Assembly (NCBI GenBank): GCA_963383645.1
Contig: OY726565.1
Location: forward strand, 30,488,534 to 30,552,533
DNA length: 64,000 nt
DNA from: Muscardinus avellanarius
Taxonomy: Eukaryota > Chordata > Mammalia > Rodentia > Gliridae
Direction of reading: 5' to 3'
The notes below the pieces were generated by a model. It ran no database searches. It had not been told where the DNA came from and saw nothing but the letters and a program-made list of their open reading frames with translations. A program made the translations under genes and the position numbers. Below, piece by piece: positions 45,466 through 57,400 of the stretch; positions within the stretch are counted from its first letter, which is position 1; every line of letters starts with the position of its first letter.

Positions 45466-45894
45466 TATTTCTGGTTTTAATTTAAAATTTAAAACATGCA
45501 TGCAATTCTGTTGCTTAAATATATAAATATTTAATCCATTTTTAATTTGTAGGGTTTTTAATTTTTTCATATTTTCTATTAATATTACTAAGAACATCTT
45601 CATAGATAGTTTTACTCATTTGAAGAGTATTTATTTAAGATAAGTCTTTTTAAGTACTTTATTGTGTTAACTATATAATGTACTTAACTATATAATGTTA
45701 AGGCCTTTACCAAACGGCTTGTCAAAAATCTATCATTTTCAGTCCTGATAGCATATCCATTTCTTATAAGAATATTCAGCACTATACATTATCATTTAAA
45801 AATATTTTGTTTGTTGCTTAAAAAGATCTCATTTTGATTTGTGTTTTTTTTTTTTACTAGCGAGATTAAACCTTTTATTTATTTATTAATTTTT

Positions 45895-46071
45895 TGTGGT
45901 ACTGGGGAATGAATTCTACCTTTGAGCTATACCCCCATTCCTATTTTATTATTTTTCTTAATACTGAAACAGGGTGTTGCTAGATTGATGAGAATCTCAC
46001 TACTTGCCAAAATCCTCATATCTCAGCCTCCCAATACGGGGATTATCAGTGTGTACCACCAAGACTGGCAA
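45895..46071 (-). mobile_element. B1-dID SINE
   Basis: Short ID half (GGGGAATGAATTCTACCTTT, with an internal deletion); a TTTA-rich run lies at its tail. Confidence 0.8.
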
Positions 46072-46635
46072 GATTAAACATTTTAAATAGTTTTTCTTTA
46101 AAAAAAAAAACCCAAGATGGTAATGTTTTCATTAATGCGTATTAAATATCTAGCCTACTGTTTAAATTTTTCTATAAAGTAAGCAATCATAACCAGATTT
46201 GGTGAGAATTATATGTTGATGCAGTCAATGACATTTTGGGTCAGTACTAGTGTCAGTATTATAGCATCTGTGCATGAGTTCTGGGATACAGCAGCTAAAA
46301 AGCCCCCAGGCTTGTGGCTGTTCTATAGTAATGAAACCCAGTGCCTAAGTTCTGCCTCAATGTTTGAGGACTATGGTGTGACTAATTTTTTAAGTGTCCA
46401 AGTGTGTGAGCAGAATCCGGCTGCCAGAGTTTCACCTTGAGCCTGATTTTCTAGACAGACCCTGTGCTATCTGAAACCTCGGACTATCCTTGTAGTTATC
46501 AGTGCTTTGTCTCTGATGCTAAGGTTTTTTAAAATGGTTACAGAATGGTAATTTCAAAAATATGTTCAGTATTTACTTTGGAATGCTGTATTTGAGGGTC
46601 TATATAGATAGATTCAATAAAAATAATGTATTATT

Positions 46636-46849
46636 GCTGGGCATAGTAGTGCATGCTTGTAATCCCAGCATTCGGGAGGCTAAGGCCGGAGGATCGTGGT
46701 TCGCGGACAGCCTCAGCTACTTAGGCCCTCTGCGACTCAGTGAGACCCAGTTTCAAAATAAAAAATTAAAAAACAGGGCAGGGGTGTAGCTTGGAGGTTG
46801 AATGCTCCTGGGTTCTATCCCCAGACCTCCCCCCCCAAAAAAAAAAAAA
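46636..46849 (+). mobile_element. B1-dID SINE
   Basis: Head GCTGGGCATAGTAGTGCATG; ID half GGCAGGGGTGTAGCTTGGAG. Ends 42 bp before a UBE3D exon, so it forms much of that acceptor's upstream region. Confidence 0.9.
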
Positions 46850-46891
46850 TAGTGTATTGGGAAGATTCTTAATTTATTTTTTCGTTTCTAG

Positions 46892-46961
46892 GAACCACTA
46901 AGTTTTATATGACAGAGATAATTATTCAGCCATCTGAGAGAAGTTTTCCCATCATACCAAG
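46892..46961 (+). CDS. UBE3D: UBE3D internal coding exon (UBE2C-interaction region)
   Basis: This 70-bp exon follows TTTCGTTTCTAG and ends at GTAAAG. Two bases complete the split codon from the previous exon and two bases are passed on. It encodes TTKFYMTEIIIQPSERSFPI then IPR. The equivalent region of the human protein is annotated, from memory, as the UBE2C-binding segment. The codon at the junction becomes Gly rather than the Glu I recall in human, a plausible substitution. Confidence 0.92.
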
Positions 46962-47921
46962 GTAAAGATATTAAATTTATTTTGTAATTTCAAATCTGCA
47001 GAAAGGTAGATACAATTGATTAGGGATTCATTTGTATTCATAACTATCTCCATTTGGAAGAAGGAAAAACCTATGAGAAAAGCTTTTAAATAATTGAACC
47101 AAACACATATAAATGACTGAAGGGCTTACTTATTTACATCTTGGTTATATAGTGATTTGGAAAAGTTCATATAAATCTTTTAATTCTGAAAGGGTTTTTT
47201 TGTTATTTCTATGTGTCTAATACTTAGGATCTTATAACTGTTCATTGATAGGGTTTTGAATAATTATTTTTGTTTTTAATTCAATCTGCTTAAAATTTGA
47301 CAGGTTTGTTTGAAATAACTCCTCTGTTTATAAAGAAGGTATTTAGCCTCTAAATCTATTAGTGCTTCTTGTCTTTTAATCTTTTTAGTTTGTAAACAAA
47401 AGCTAATGATAGTATATGTCTGTTTTGTATATGAAAAACTTATAACCTAAATATGAACTTGCTGTTCATCTTACTGCAAATACTTCAATTCTGTACCTCA
47501 GAACTGCCTCTTTAAGGAGCTCCTAAGTGGAAGAAAAAAATATAGATAATACTGCCTGTGTTTGGGGAGAAATCTCTCACCTTTTTTGTAACTTGTTTAT
47601 TCACTACTTAATATGCTATGACACAAATGGAGTAATTCCTTGTTATAACATGATATTTTTAATTCAGTAGGGGGAAGTAGTTAGCTTTGGGGTAGAAAGT
47701 GTATTAATGATTGAAGAATAGGTTTTAAAAAGAATGGAACACAAATACATTAAGATACACTCGAATCCACCTTAGCACAGATTGTGAGGGGAGGGACAGT
47801 GGGTAGAAGAGTCTGGCATGCTGATGTTTCTGCCTTTTAGGTTCCCTGTGGGTGTTTTTGGCTTATCTTGCTGGAGTTATTATGAGAGGCACATTGTGAA
47901 AATTGATTTCTGTTCAAACAG

Positions 47922-48030
47922 GTCTCGGTTTGTCCAGAGTGTAATTGCCCAGTGTCTGGTGGAGCTCTCCACTGCTAGAAGCACTTTTAGATTCAGTATT
48001 CAGGGTCAAGATGGCAAAGTATATGTCTTG
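47922..48030 (+). CDS. UBE3D: UBE3D internal coding exon (FVQSVIAQC region)
   Basis: This 109-bp exon (one base plus 36 codons) is bounded by TTCAAACAG and GTAAGA. It encodes SRFVQSVIAQCLVELSTARS, then TFRFSIQGQDGKVYVL. An open frame continues upstream to 47818 but that part is intronic read-through: it does not resemble the family and lies before a usable acceptor. The exon sits only 960 bp after the previous one, so this is the densest part of the gene in the window. Confidence 0.93.
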
Positions 48031-48329
48031 GTAAGAAATCATTCTATCCAGTTTTTTTTAACCTACTAATCTAGGGTCTCAAATTCTTGTTTCTGTTATT
48101 CTTTGATAATTCTCAGGTTTAGAATGATATAAAATCTAATTTTTATTATCAGTTTAATTTATAAATAAAACTCTATTAATATAGTAACAAATGGTCAAGT
48201 GTTACCGTGTATTAGGTTTGAGGTATACAGAGGAAAGGAAAACCTGATTCCTGCCCTGACTCTCCTAAGTGGAAGCTAAAGAGGAAATAGGAAATATAAG
48301 GGCTTTCAGTAATGCAGAGAGAACTGTAG

Positions 48330-48560
48330 AATAGTTGAAGGGGGTTAAGGGAAGGACTTGAGGAGGAGAAGAGGGAGGATTAAAGAAGGTAACAGTTCCA
48401 ATAATACTGTAGCAATATGTGAAGGTATTACTACCAATTTCACTGACTCATGGGGAGGGAGGCCGGGGCGGCAGGGTGGGATATGGAGGAACATGTACAA
48501 AGAGTTGCGTGTATGTCTGTCTCTTATCACATTGTAGTGCACTAATAGGATAATTGTTAA
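48330..48560 (+). mobile_element. Possible L1 3'UTR fragment
   Basis: A G-rich GGGGAGGGAGGCCGGGGCGG run, then TTATCACATTGTAGTGCACT, resembles the layout of the L1 3' ends elsewhere in the window, but diverged. Confidence 0.35.
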
Positions 48561-49174
48561 AAGGAAAGCACATATTCCAAAATAAGGCTTTTCTCTCTAC
48601 TTTTAATGGATTCCCACGGTCAACATAATGTTGGTCTGTCTCACTTTCCTTTTCTTCCTATTTGATATCCCTGCCCCCTTTTTCTAGGCTACTTGATCCT
48701 CTTTACTTTAAAATAGTGTGGGAATGCTTTTTCTAAACCCATTTTGCATTGAATATTACCAGTCTTTTTATATTTTCTAATCTCATAAGTAAAAAATGGT
48801 GACATTGAAATACTATATTTTCTTATTACCAGCCATATTAACATCTTTAATTTCTTTATCACATTTCTTGTTAATTCTGTTCCTAATCATTTCCTATTTT
48901 TTCTACTGGGCTATATTTGCCCTTTACTGATTTCTGGAAACTACATATATTGTAGATAATAAAAGTGTTGTTTATGTATTAAATGTTTTCTTCTTGTCAG
49001 TTGTCTTTTGTTTTTAACTTTATGATGTTAGTTGCTGTATCAAGTGTTACCTCTGAAAACCTGCCCTACTTAGAAATTCTCATATTTTAAATTTCTGGTG
49101 TTTTCCTGTTTTTTGGGGGGTAATATAAAATATAGATAGGTGGCACTTCATACATGGTGTTGTATTTCTTTTAG

Positions 49175-49338
49175 CTCTGGCTTTTAAACTCAGACAGTTT
49201 GGTGATTGCTTCTTGGACAAATTCCAAACATATTAAAAAGTTTCCCCTGTTGGAAGACACATTAAACACAGACTCCAGTGCTGCTTGGAATGCTATCAAG
49301 GTCCTCTACCAGCCATGCATCAAAAGTGGGAATGAAAA
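49175..49338 (+). CDS. UBE3D: UBE3D internal coding exon (LWLLNSDSL region)
   Basis: This 164-bp exon follows TTTCTTTTAG and precedes GTAAGT. It starts in phase 0 and ends two bases into a Lys codon. It encodes LWLLNSDSLVIASWTNSKHI, a KFPLLEDTL block and KVLYQPCIKSGNEK. This leads directly into the C-terminal HECT-like tail of the family, which was not found in the remaining 14.6 kb and must lie further right. Compared with the human sequence I recall, the 'IASWTN' stretch has diverged while flanks are conserved. Confidence 0.93.
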
Positions 49339-50540
49339 GTAAGTTCTGCTTTTGTTTCTATGTTCCACATTATGTTTTAACTTCTGTTGCCTGTTGGTAT
49401 TAAGAAATTAATGAACTAAATGTTACGACGTCATTCCCATACTTCGAGCTTCCAGAAGTTATGCTGTTAAATATTATGGTTTTAAAGTAGATTGAATTAT
49501 TACAGCTGATTCATGCTAACATGCAGAATTCTTGCTTTTACGGAAAGCAATTGGTGGACTTCTTGTAATCTCAGCTGTCTGAGACATATGGCTGAAGTAC
49601 TAAATAAGGCTTCAACAGTTATGAGTACTTACTGATAAGCATTTTCCAGCCATTCATGATATAATAGTGAACAAGCATAGTCCCTGCCTTTAGGGTTGTC
49701 ATTCAAGCAGGGGAAAGTAACAAAAAAACAAAACTAAAAATAGCAAAGACAACAACATAAAAAAATTCAAAGGTTTATATGGCTCTTAGGGCATCTCTGG
49801 TACTTACCTAAGCTCATCTGAGCTGACTCCATTAAGGCTAACCACAATCCTGTGGAATAGATACTGTTGTCAACCACTGTACAGATATGGATACTAAGAT
49901 GCAGGTGATATATTACCCTAGTGAAAAAAATGAATCAAGGTAAGGTAACTGTGGTAGGATGGCTATGGAGATTGTCTTTTTTTATTTGAAGAGTCAGAGA
50001 AGGTTCCTCAGAAAAGGTGATATTTAAGTGTAATCATAAAGGAAGTGAAGTGGTAAGCCATATTTGAGGGAAGAGCATTTCCAGTAGAGGAAAAAGTATT
50101 TTATTTGGACAGCTTGGAAGTTTTATACTTGTCAATTGGAAGTTTATTCTTGTTCTATGCTCTCAGATAGTAGATTTGATCAAATCTGTCTAAGGACAGA
50201 GATATCCAACCTTCCAAACCAGGAAGTAAATGAGACATTTTAAACATTTATGGATTTTCTTTAAAAAAAATTAAGCAAGCAGTGCAAGTCATGGAAGATT
50301 CAAATACTTAGAGACCTGTATAAACTAAAGTGTGAAAGTTCTCCAGGATGTCCCTCCGTCTCTGGAAGGTAAAATATGTCATGTATTCTTCTATGCTTTT
50401 TTCTATTTATTTTGCATTTTAACACAATTAAATGATGCCTGTGTATCTTTTATACTAAAAAAGAATAAACACTTTGTTTTTGAATGCATGTCAGTGCTTG
50501 ACATCTTATGGTATGGATATTATTATTATAATTTTTTTTA

Positions 50541-50728
50541 CAGTACTGAAGATGGAACCCAGGGGCATTCTACCTCTGGCCTACACCCCCAGGCCAATTT
50601 TTTATTCTTTATTTTGAAACAGGGGCTCACTGAGTTGCAAAGGACTTCACTAAGTAGTGGCTTAGGCTGGCCATGAGCCTGTGATCCTCCTGTCTCAGCC
50701 TCCTGAATGCTGGCATTAGAAGCATGTA
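50541..50728 (-). mobile_element. B1-dID SINE
   Basis: ID half GAAGATGGAACCCAGGGGCA; head ends TGGCATTAGAAGCATGTATG. Confidence 0.86.
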
Positions 50729-50801
50729 TGCTCTTGAGACTTTTTGGTTTTGGTGCTCTAATACATGGTAACCGTTAAGTGTTCATTGATTATACTCTTT
50801 C

Positions 50802-50802
<1 letters not shown>

Positions 50803-50832
<30 letters not shown>
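50803..50832. repeat. (GT)n microsatellite
   Basis: About 15 GT units; a 15-bp ATTCAAATTTATATA-type duplication follows directly. Confidence 0.93.
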
Positions 50833-50834
<2 letters not shown>

Positions 50835-51301
50835 TCAAATTTATATATTCAAATTTATATAATTTGTTGAAATTATTATACTCACATTGCTACTTATTAA
50901 AAATGTAGACTTGAGAAAGATGTGTTAGATTTTACACTATGACTGTAGAAGTCAGTTTCTTCTGGCTTTTGTATTTGATCTTTTGGAAGTAAATTAGTAG
51001 ATACATAAAGGTGTGTAGCACTGCTAAAGTTCAACTAATTATTGTATGTTGTGTGAGTAGGAAGTTCTGCTTTTTACCATTTAATGCTATTTTTCTTTTA
51101 TTTCTAATTTATCTTATATTACTTTGTTATATGTTTTAAAAATTAATTATTTGTTATATCTTTTTTTCATTTCTTTGATTTTTTAATTGTCCTATATCCT
51201 TGTAACTAAGGTGTATGTCTCATTAACATATATCTTGTAAACATGTATCTTCATATGTATATATGTATATATATACACACACATACATACATATTTGTGT
51301 G

Positions 51302-51494
51302 GGGGAGTATTGGGGATGAAATTCAAGGGCATTTTGAGTTCCACCTTCAGCCCAATTTTATTCTTTTATTTTGAAACAGAATCTCATTAAATTGAGATGG
51401 CCTGGCTACATTGGAGCTGGCCTCGAACCTTTGATCCTCTTGTCTCAGCCTCCCATGTATTGGGACTGAAGGTGTGTGCTACCACGCCTGGCTT
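51302..51494 (-). mobile_element. B1-dID SINE
   Basis: ID half GGGGATGAAATTCAAGGGCA; an AT/AC-rich tail region (51250-51295) sits to its left. Confidence 0.84.
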
Positions 51495-51618
51495 TGTCTA
51501 CTATCTTTTAATTGGATACCTTTTCTCTGTCATTTCTTTCCTCTGATTATTTGGAAATAAAAGGATCTATTCCAAACTTTTTTTTATACATGACTTAACC
51601 TTAATTTTTCTTTTCTTT

Positions 51619-51917
51619 TGTGGTATTGGTGATTGAACATAGGGGCATTCTGCCTCCGATCTATACCTTCAGCCACTTTTTAAAATATTTAAATATTTTT
51701 ATTGGTGCATTATAGTTATACATCTTAATATAGCACAAGGTGGCAGAGACATACATGCACACATCACTCATTTTCCTTTAAAAATTTTTTTTGAAACAAG
51801 GTCTCACTAGGTTGTTGAGAGTCTCCCTATGTTGTTCTCACTAAGATCTCAAACCTTTGGCCCTCCTATCTCAGACTCCCAAGTACTGGATTATAGGCAG
51901 GTTCCACCATGCCCAGC
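51619..51917 (-). mobile_element. B1-dID SINE interrupted by a tiny L1 3' end
   Basis: ID half GTGATTGAACATAGGGGCAT and the 7SL half are separated by about 95 bp (51690-51785) that match the extreme L1 3' end on the minus strand (TTTTTATTGGTGCATTATAG, ACATGCACACATCACTCATT). Confidence 0.82.
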
Positions 51918-52206
51918 TCTTAACCTTACACTGAACGTGTCACATTTCTCCTCTTGCTCCTCCTCCCCCTACTCCCTGTTCTGTGTTGAGACCGTTTGCA
52001 ATTCTCTTGAAGGTAGCTGCTGTTCTTCCTCAAGTATCAAGGCAAAATCCTGCCCCATTTGCCCACATCCTACTCACATGCATTATAACCATGAATTTTT
52101 AATGTATTTTTGTTTTATAAGCATTTCCACAAAATATTATTTAAAATATTTAAAAATATCTACAAATATTATTATACTCTTTGAAATTTAATTTTACTCA
52201 ATATTC

Positions 52207-52207
<1 letters not shown>

Positions 52208-52257
<50 letters not shown>

Positions 52258-52258
52258 G
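52208..52258. repeat. (TTTC)n microsatellite
   Basis: About 12 TTTC units at the tail of the next SINE. Confidence 0.95.
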
Positions 52259-52265
52259 TTCTTTG

Positions 52266-52471
52266 TGGTACTGGGAATGGAACCAAGGGTCATTCTACCT
52301 CTGAAAAACACCCCTAGCCCTGTTTCTTTTACTCTTTCTATTTTCAAGACAGGGTCTCACTCAGTCACAAAGGGCCTCAGTAGCTGAGGCTGTCTGCGAA
52401 CCACAATCCTATGGTCTCAGCCTCCCAAATGCTGGGATTACAAGTATGCGTGCACCACCACCCTCAGCTAG
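52266..52471 (-). mobile_element. B1-dID SINE
   Basis: ID half GGGAATGGAACCAAGGGTCA; head includes TGCTGGGATTACAAGTATGC. Confidence 0.87.
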
Positions 52472-52479
52472 GTTTCATT

Positions 52480-53163
52480 TATTTTACATTTTTTATTAGT
52501 GCATTGTTTTTATACATCATAATGGGGTAAAAAGCTTGTGTAGTCATAAATGTACACATCACCCAGTCAGTCCCCACCCAACTCCCTCCCCATTCCTTCC
52601 TCCCATGCTTGGCTTAGTGGTTGACTTCTATATGAATAAGTACTTTGTATGCTTTAAAGAGTTTCCTTCTCCCCCCTCCCATCCCCACAGTTAGGTTGCC
52701 TTATTGCTCCTCTATAGGATCTCCTTTTTCACCTGGAGTTCCTCCTATGACCCCTTTCACCTTAGCTTTCACATATTAGGGAAAGTATCTGATTCCTTAT
52801 TTTTTGCGACTTACTAATCTCGCTTAGCATAATGTCCTCAAGATCCATCCATTTCCCAGTAAATGCTGCAATTGTGTTCTTTTATGGCTGAGTAAAATTC
52901 CATTGTGTACATATCCCACAGTTCTGTAATCCATTCATCTGTTGATGGATATCTTGGCTGGTTCCATAGTTTGGCAATGGTGAATTGTGCAGCTATGAAC
53001 ATAGATACACATGCATTTGTTTGGTTGTTTGGTTTTCTTTCTTTTAGATAGATACCCAGAAGTGGAATTGCTGGATCAAATGGTAGATTTGTTCCCACTC
53101 TTCTGAGGATTCTCCATACTGTCTTCCGAAGTGGTTGCATTAATTTGCAATCCCACCAGCTAA
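52480..53163 (-). mobile_element. L1 3' end, minus strand
   Basis: It holds the 3'UTR and the last stretch of ORF2. The C-terminal frame (52838-53185) includes [13 protein letters not shown] and [13 protein letters not shown]. The 5' truncation point at about 53163 lies at the equivalent of the CWWDC region. Confidence 0.88.
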
Positions 53164-53396
53164 AATAGTCTGTTTCATTTTTCATTCAATGAAGTATATA
53201 CTCTTTCCTAGTTCTTTTAAACTTGAACTGTAGTCAATCCTCAAATATCTGAAAATGTCATACCTATTCGATCTCTGAAAATCTTCAGAATTTTCTCTTT
53301 ATCATCAGTTTTCTAAGATTTTATGCAGATGAGTCTAAATGTGAGTGTTCACTTAAAATTTTCTCTGATGTCTTATGTATTCTCCCCCCCACCCCC

Positions 53397-53572
53397 TGTA
53401 CTGGGGACTAAGCCTAGGGGCATTCTACCTCCCAGCTACTCCCCCAACCCTTTTTTATTTTTATTTTGAAATAGGGTCTTGCTAAGTTGCTAAGGGTGGC
53501 CTTGAATTTATGATCCTAGTCTCTTAGACCCCCAAGTACTGGGATTACAGGAATGTGCCATCACTCCCGGCT
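53397..53572 (-). mobile_element. B1-dID SINE
   Basis: ID half GGGGACTAAGCCTAGGGGCA; head ends GAATGTGCCATCACTCCCGG. Confidence 0.86.
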
Positions 53573-54929
53573 TTGTGTCTTTTCTTAAAGAGGCAATAGT
53601 TTCTCAATCTCTGTAAGAATAAAAATTATAAAGTTGTCTGGCTTCTCTACTAAATTTTTCTCTTTGGGTGTTCATTCTTGTTTTGGAAAGATGGATTTAG
53701 TTGAATACCTCTTTTTCCTGGCGTTCTTCTTCCCGAGTGTGGTGGTTTGACCAGAACTCTTATGCTGTGTTAGGAAGGAACTCCTTGCCTGCCTGCTAGG
53801 ACTGCATCTGTCCTGAATCTTTGTAAGAATTCAAAGTTTGCAATTTGTGTTTATACTGTGGAACATGGGCTTCACTTTGTATTTGATAATGAGGACTCAC
53901 CTATTGGTGACTCTGATTCTTGGTATAATAGCCTGTTTTTGGATTAGTGAAAGGTAACTCAAAGGATTTTATGGGCTGAATGTGCCAATTTGTCTTTTGG
54001 TATTTTGGGGGCATTAAGAACAGGAATTAGTTATGCTGATAGATTCATTGAGTTATGGTGATAAATCCTGTATTCATTATATATACAATCTTTACACTGT
54101 CTTTCTTGTGGAGAATTTGAAGCACTTTTCCCATTATTTTTCCCATTCCTTCAAATTCCCAAGATACTAGAAACAAGTGCTATAGTCAGCTGTATTTTGA
54201 TGTATTTGATTATTAGATTCTTTTTTTTTTAAACTTCAGATGTGTTAAGGACAGGTTTTGGGAACAAGTGATATCTGATAAAGGTGTGTATACCTATTGT
54301 ATAAAATTACTTCTGTTGAGTGTTTCCTCCTGCTGCTTTTTGGTTCTTCAACTCTCAAGGTAGGAAAGGAACTTTGTAAGTTGGGTAAATATGCTATGAG
54401 TTATTTACTTTTGTCTTTTAAGGACATTAGTATCTTCCTTTTTGGGCCATGACTGAGCAAACTTTAGACTTACTGGCATATTTTTGACATGAGGGGTGGT
54501 ACATTAACTATTTTAGTTCAAATGGTTAGAAAATTTTTTGTAGTGAAGTGTGGATTGCCAGATGGTAGTCTAAAAGAGGAAAATAGCAAATGTAACTATG
54601 ATTTTATTTCCTTGAGCACTCACAAAAGAGTGGCATGTAATATTTTTAGAATGTTCTTTCTAGCAATCTCTCTCAACATTTTGAAGTGTGTTGTTTTTCA
54701 TTCCTTCCCTTCTTGCTCCAACCTTTCATTACTTAGTGAGCACCAGTGTTTTACTGTTCCATGTTTTGTATGGGCAGAATAATCTATATACCCTTACTTT
54801 GCATATTGGAGTTCAAATTCTATATATTAACTGTTTATCTTTGGACTCTAAATTAGTGTCTTCAACTTAATTGAGCCAATTTGTCAATTTACCTGCGGCC
54901 TCCAATTCTATAAATGGAATAATTTTTTC

Positions 54930-55110
54930 CATCAGGGAAATTTGGCAGTGTCTGGGGACATTTTTGGTTGTCATAACTTAAAGGGCTGTCACCTAGTAAA
55001 TCGACATCTAACATCGAATGATGCATACGAGAGCACCCCCGCCCTCCCCAGCAAAGAATTTTCTGGCTCCAAAATGCTAGTAGCGCCAAAATTGAGAAGC
55101 CATACTTTGG
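54930..55110 (+). mobile_element. MER20-like hAT fragment
   Basis: GGCAGTGTCTGGGGACATTT, TTTGGTTGTCATAACTTAAA, then 'agcaaagaattttctggctcc' and 'ttgagaagccatac' follow the MER20 consensus as I recall it. Confidence 0.6.
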
Positions 55111-55349
55111 ACTCTTTCTTAAAATCAAACTGTTTCTGCCTTCTCTTGCTGTGTTTTTTTTTTTTTCTTGAACTTATGTTTAAAAAATATATAATTTTAT
55201 TGAATTATATTTAGATCCAAAAAATAGGAGAAATTCTACTATAGCATGAGCCAAAATCTCTATAACCTTACATGTTAACTTTGTTAGAATAAACAGAATA
55301 AATCTTGAAATATAATATAAATGTGTATTGTAACACTTCTCACTTTTTC

Positions 55350-55925
55350 TCTAAGGGAAACAATTATTTTAGTTTTATACCCAGAAGTGGAATTGCTAGA
55401 TCATATTGTAGTTCTATTTTTAATTTTTGAGGAAGCTCTGTATAATTTCCTTAATAGTTTCAGCATTTTACAATCTTACCAACACTGCAAAAGCATTACA
55501 GTTTCTCCATATCCTTGCTAACACTTGTTATTTTCTGGTTTCTTTTTTTAAATAATAGTGGCCCTAACAAGTATGAGATAATATTTCACTGTGGTTTTGA
55601 TTTGCATTTCTCCCATGAATAGTGAAATTGAGCATCTTTTCATATGCTTGTTTGTCATTTCTATATCATCTTTGAAGTAATACCTGTGCAAGTCTTTTTT
55701 CTGTTTTTAATTAGGTTTTTTGTTGTTGAATTATAGGATTGCTTTACAGGTTCTGGATATTAATACTTTTTTAGATTATGATGTACAGCTTTTCTTCTAC
55801 TCTGTAGGTTGCCTTTCACTCTTGGTTGTGTTTTTTGATGCACAAAAGTTTTTAAGTATGACAAGGTACCATTTATCTCTTTTGCGTTTGTTACCTGTTT
55901 CTTTAGTGTCATATAAAAAAAAAAT
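55350..55925 (-). mobile_element. Ancient L1 ORF2 3' fragment
   Basis: TATACCCAGAAGTGGAATTG, GATTTGCATTTCTCCCATGA and 'gaattataggattgctttacagg' are antisense of the L1 ORF2 C-terminal part, older and more diverged than the other L1s. Confidence 0.8.
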
Positions 55926-56787
55926 TAAACCCTAAGAATACTATTGAACAATCTCAAGGAAGTATTTATTCTGTTTTTCACATAGGAGTTACACAGTGAG
56001 ATTGTTGGTGCATTGCAGTTAGACACATTGACTTTGCAAAGTAGGATAAACTTATACTTTGGATATGGATGTCCAAGTCTTATATCTTACATATGAGTAC
56101 ACAGAGCACCAAAGGAGAAATAACTTCAGTGTGCCAGTATGTCAGTAATAGAGCCAGGTTTGGAGTTTTAAAATCAGTGCTTTTTCATTGTATCATGTAG
56201 TCTTTCACCATAAAATTTTAGGAGATCTGAAAGTGCCACTATAAATGCATATTTTTCTCAAGAAAAATCCTCCTGATAGTTTAGAAGGTGTCAGCACTTT
56301 GATTACTTCCCCAAATATACTGCTTACTATACTACCTATATTCAGTGAACATTTATGAATCTTAATATGTAACATCACTAGTAGAAACTTCTGATTTAAT
56401 GTGTGTTCATATCTGATGTTTTGGATCAGAATTTATGGATACAGAAGTTGATTGTTTTTCAGAAGTCCAGTACTTTAGCTTCTTGGAACAGAAATCCACT
56501 AAATGGAAATTAATTCAAACATACAAGAAAGTAGAAAGGTAACTATTGGAAAATATAAATGCCTTGGAAATCACTTTCACATACTCGTCTGCTGGTAGTA
56601 TATTATTGCCAAAATTTGTCCATCTAAAGACCATTTTCATTATTTAGCTAATCCAACACATACTTCTTCATTTGTAGTTGGAAAAAAATTTCATCCTTTA
56701 GACTAAGTACAATGGTCAAAACTCAAACTTACTTTGGAATTCCTATACTATCCTTTGAGTTAATTTGTAATCATTAAAGAAAGACAG

Positions 56788-57011
56788 GCCAGATGTGGAG
56801 GCGCACGCTTATAATCCCAACATTCGAGAGGTGGAGACCGGAGGATCGTGGTTCGCAGACAGCTTCAGCTACGTAGCGAGGCCCTTTACAACTCAGTGAG
56901 ACCCTGTTTCAAAAAATAAAAAGACTAAAAAATAGGGCTGGGGGTATAGCTTGGAGGTATAACGTCCCTGGGTTCCATCCACGATACCGCAAAAACAAAC
57001 AAAAAAAAACA
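56788..57011 (+). mobile_element. B1-dID SINE
   Basis: GGCCAGATGTGGAGGCGCAC head and GGCTGGGGGTATAGCTTGGA ID half, with many CpGs, so relatively young. Confidence 0.9.
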
Positions 57012-57337
57012 GAAAATAAGACCATGCCATATAATAAAAGTTATATTTTCCCTTAGAGACTCCAGATTTCCTATGAAAAGCAGTTTGTCTTTTGGGATTG
57101 CTTCTTTGAGGATAATCAGGTTTCCTTTTCCTTTTGAAAGACAATGAGACAAGAATAGTTATGACCTATGAGGATAAAAGGGAGAAGGGGCTGGGACTGG
57201 GTAGAAAAGAGAAGGGGAATGTGTATATGAAATTGTTTCTTCATTCTTCTATCTCCTCTAATCATTTGTGAGGTATTTCTGAGTCAGAGTTGAAGTAATT
57301 GTCTTAACCTTTTATATCAGAAAGATTTGTGTTTTAG

Positions 57338-57400
57338 AGGTTGGGCAGGTCAGCTCAGTCAGTGATAGAGCACTTACCCAGCATGTATGAGGCCCTAATG
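57338..57400 (+). mobile_element. Free ID element
   Basis: GGGCAGGTCAGCTCAGTCAG and TGATAGAGCACTTACCCAGC keep the ID A-box side; the 3' part is eroded. Confidence 0.6.

Larger units (their letters stand above)
37254..46891 (+). other. UBE3D intron, 9.6 kb
   Basis: It carries several SINEs, a 1.6-kb sense L1 and an old sense L1 ORF1-like stretch. The parts at 37623-39130, 39560-40520 and 42115-42525 are AT-rich single-copy sequence with no recognisable function. An alternating TATGTA-rich low-complexity stretch lies around 40205-40340. Confidence 0.75.

Noticed and set aside
47818..47921. Extension of the UBE3D exon upstream to an ATG at 47818
   Set aside because: The added residues do not resemble the family, and a good acceptor at 47920-47921 gives the expected phase.
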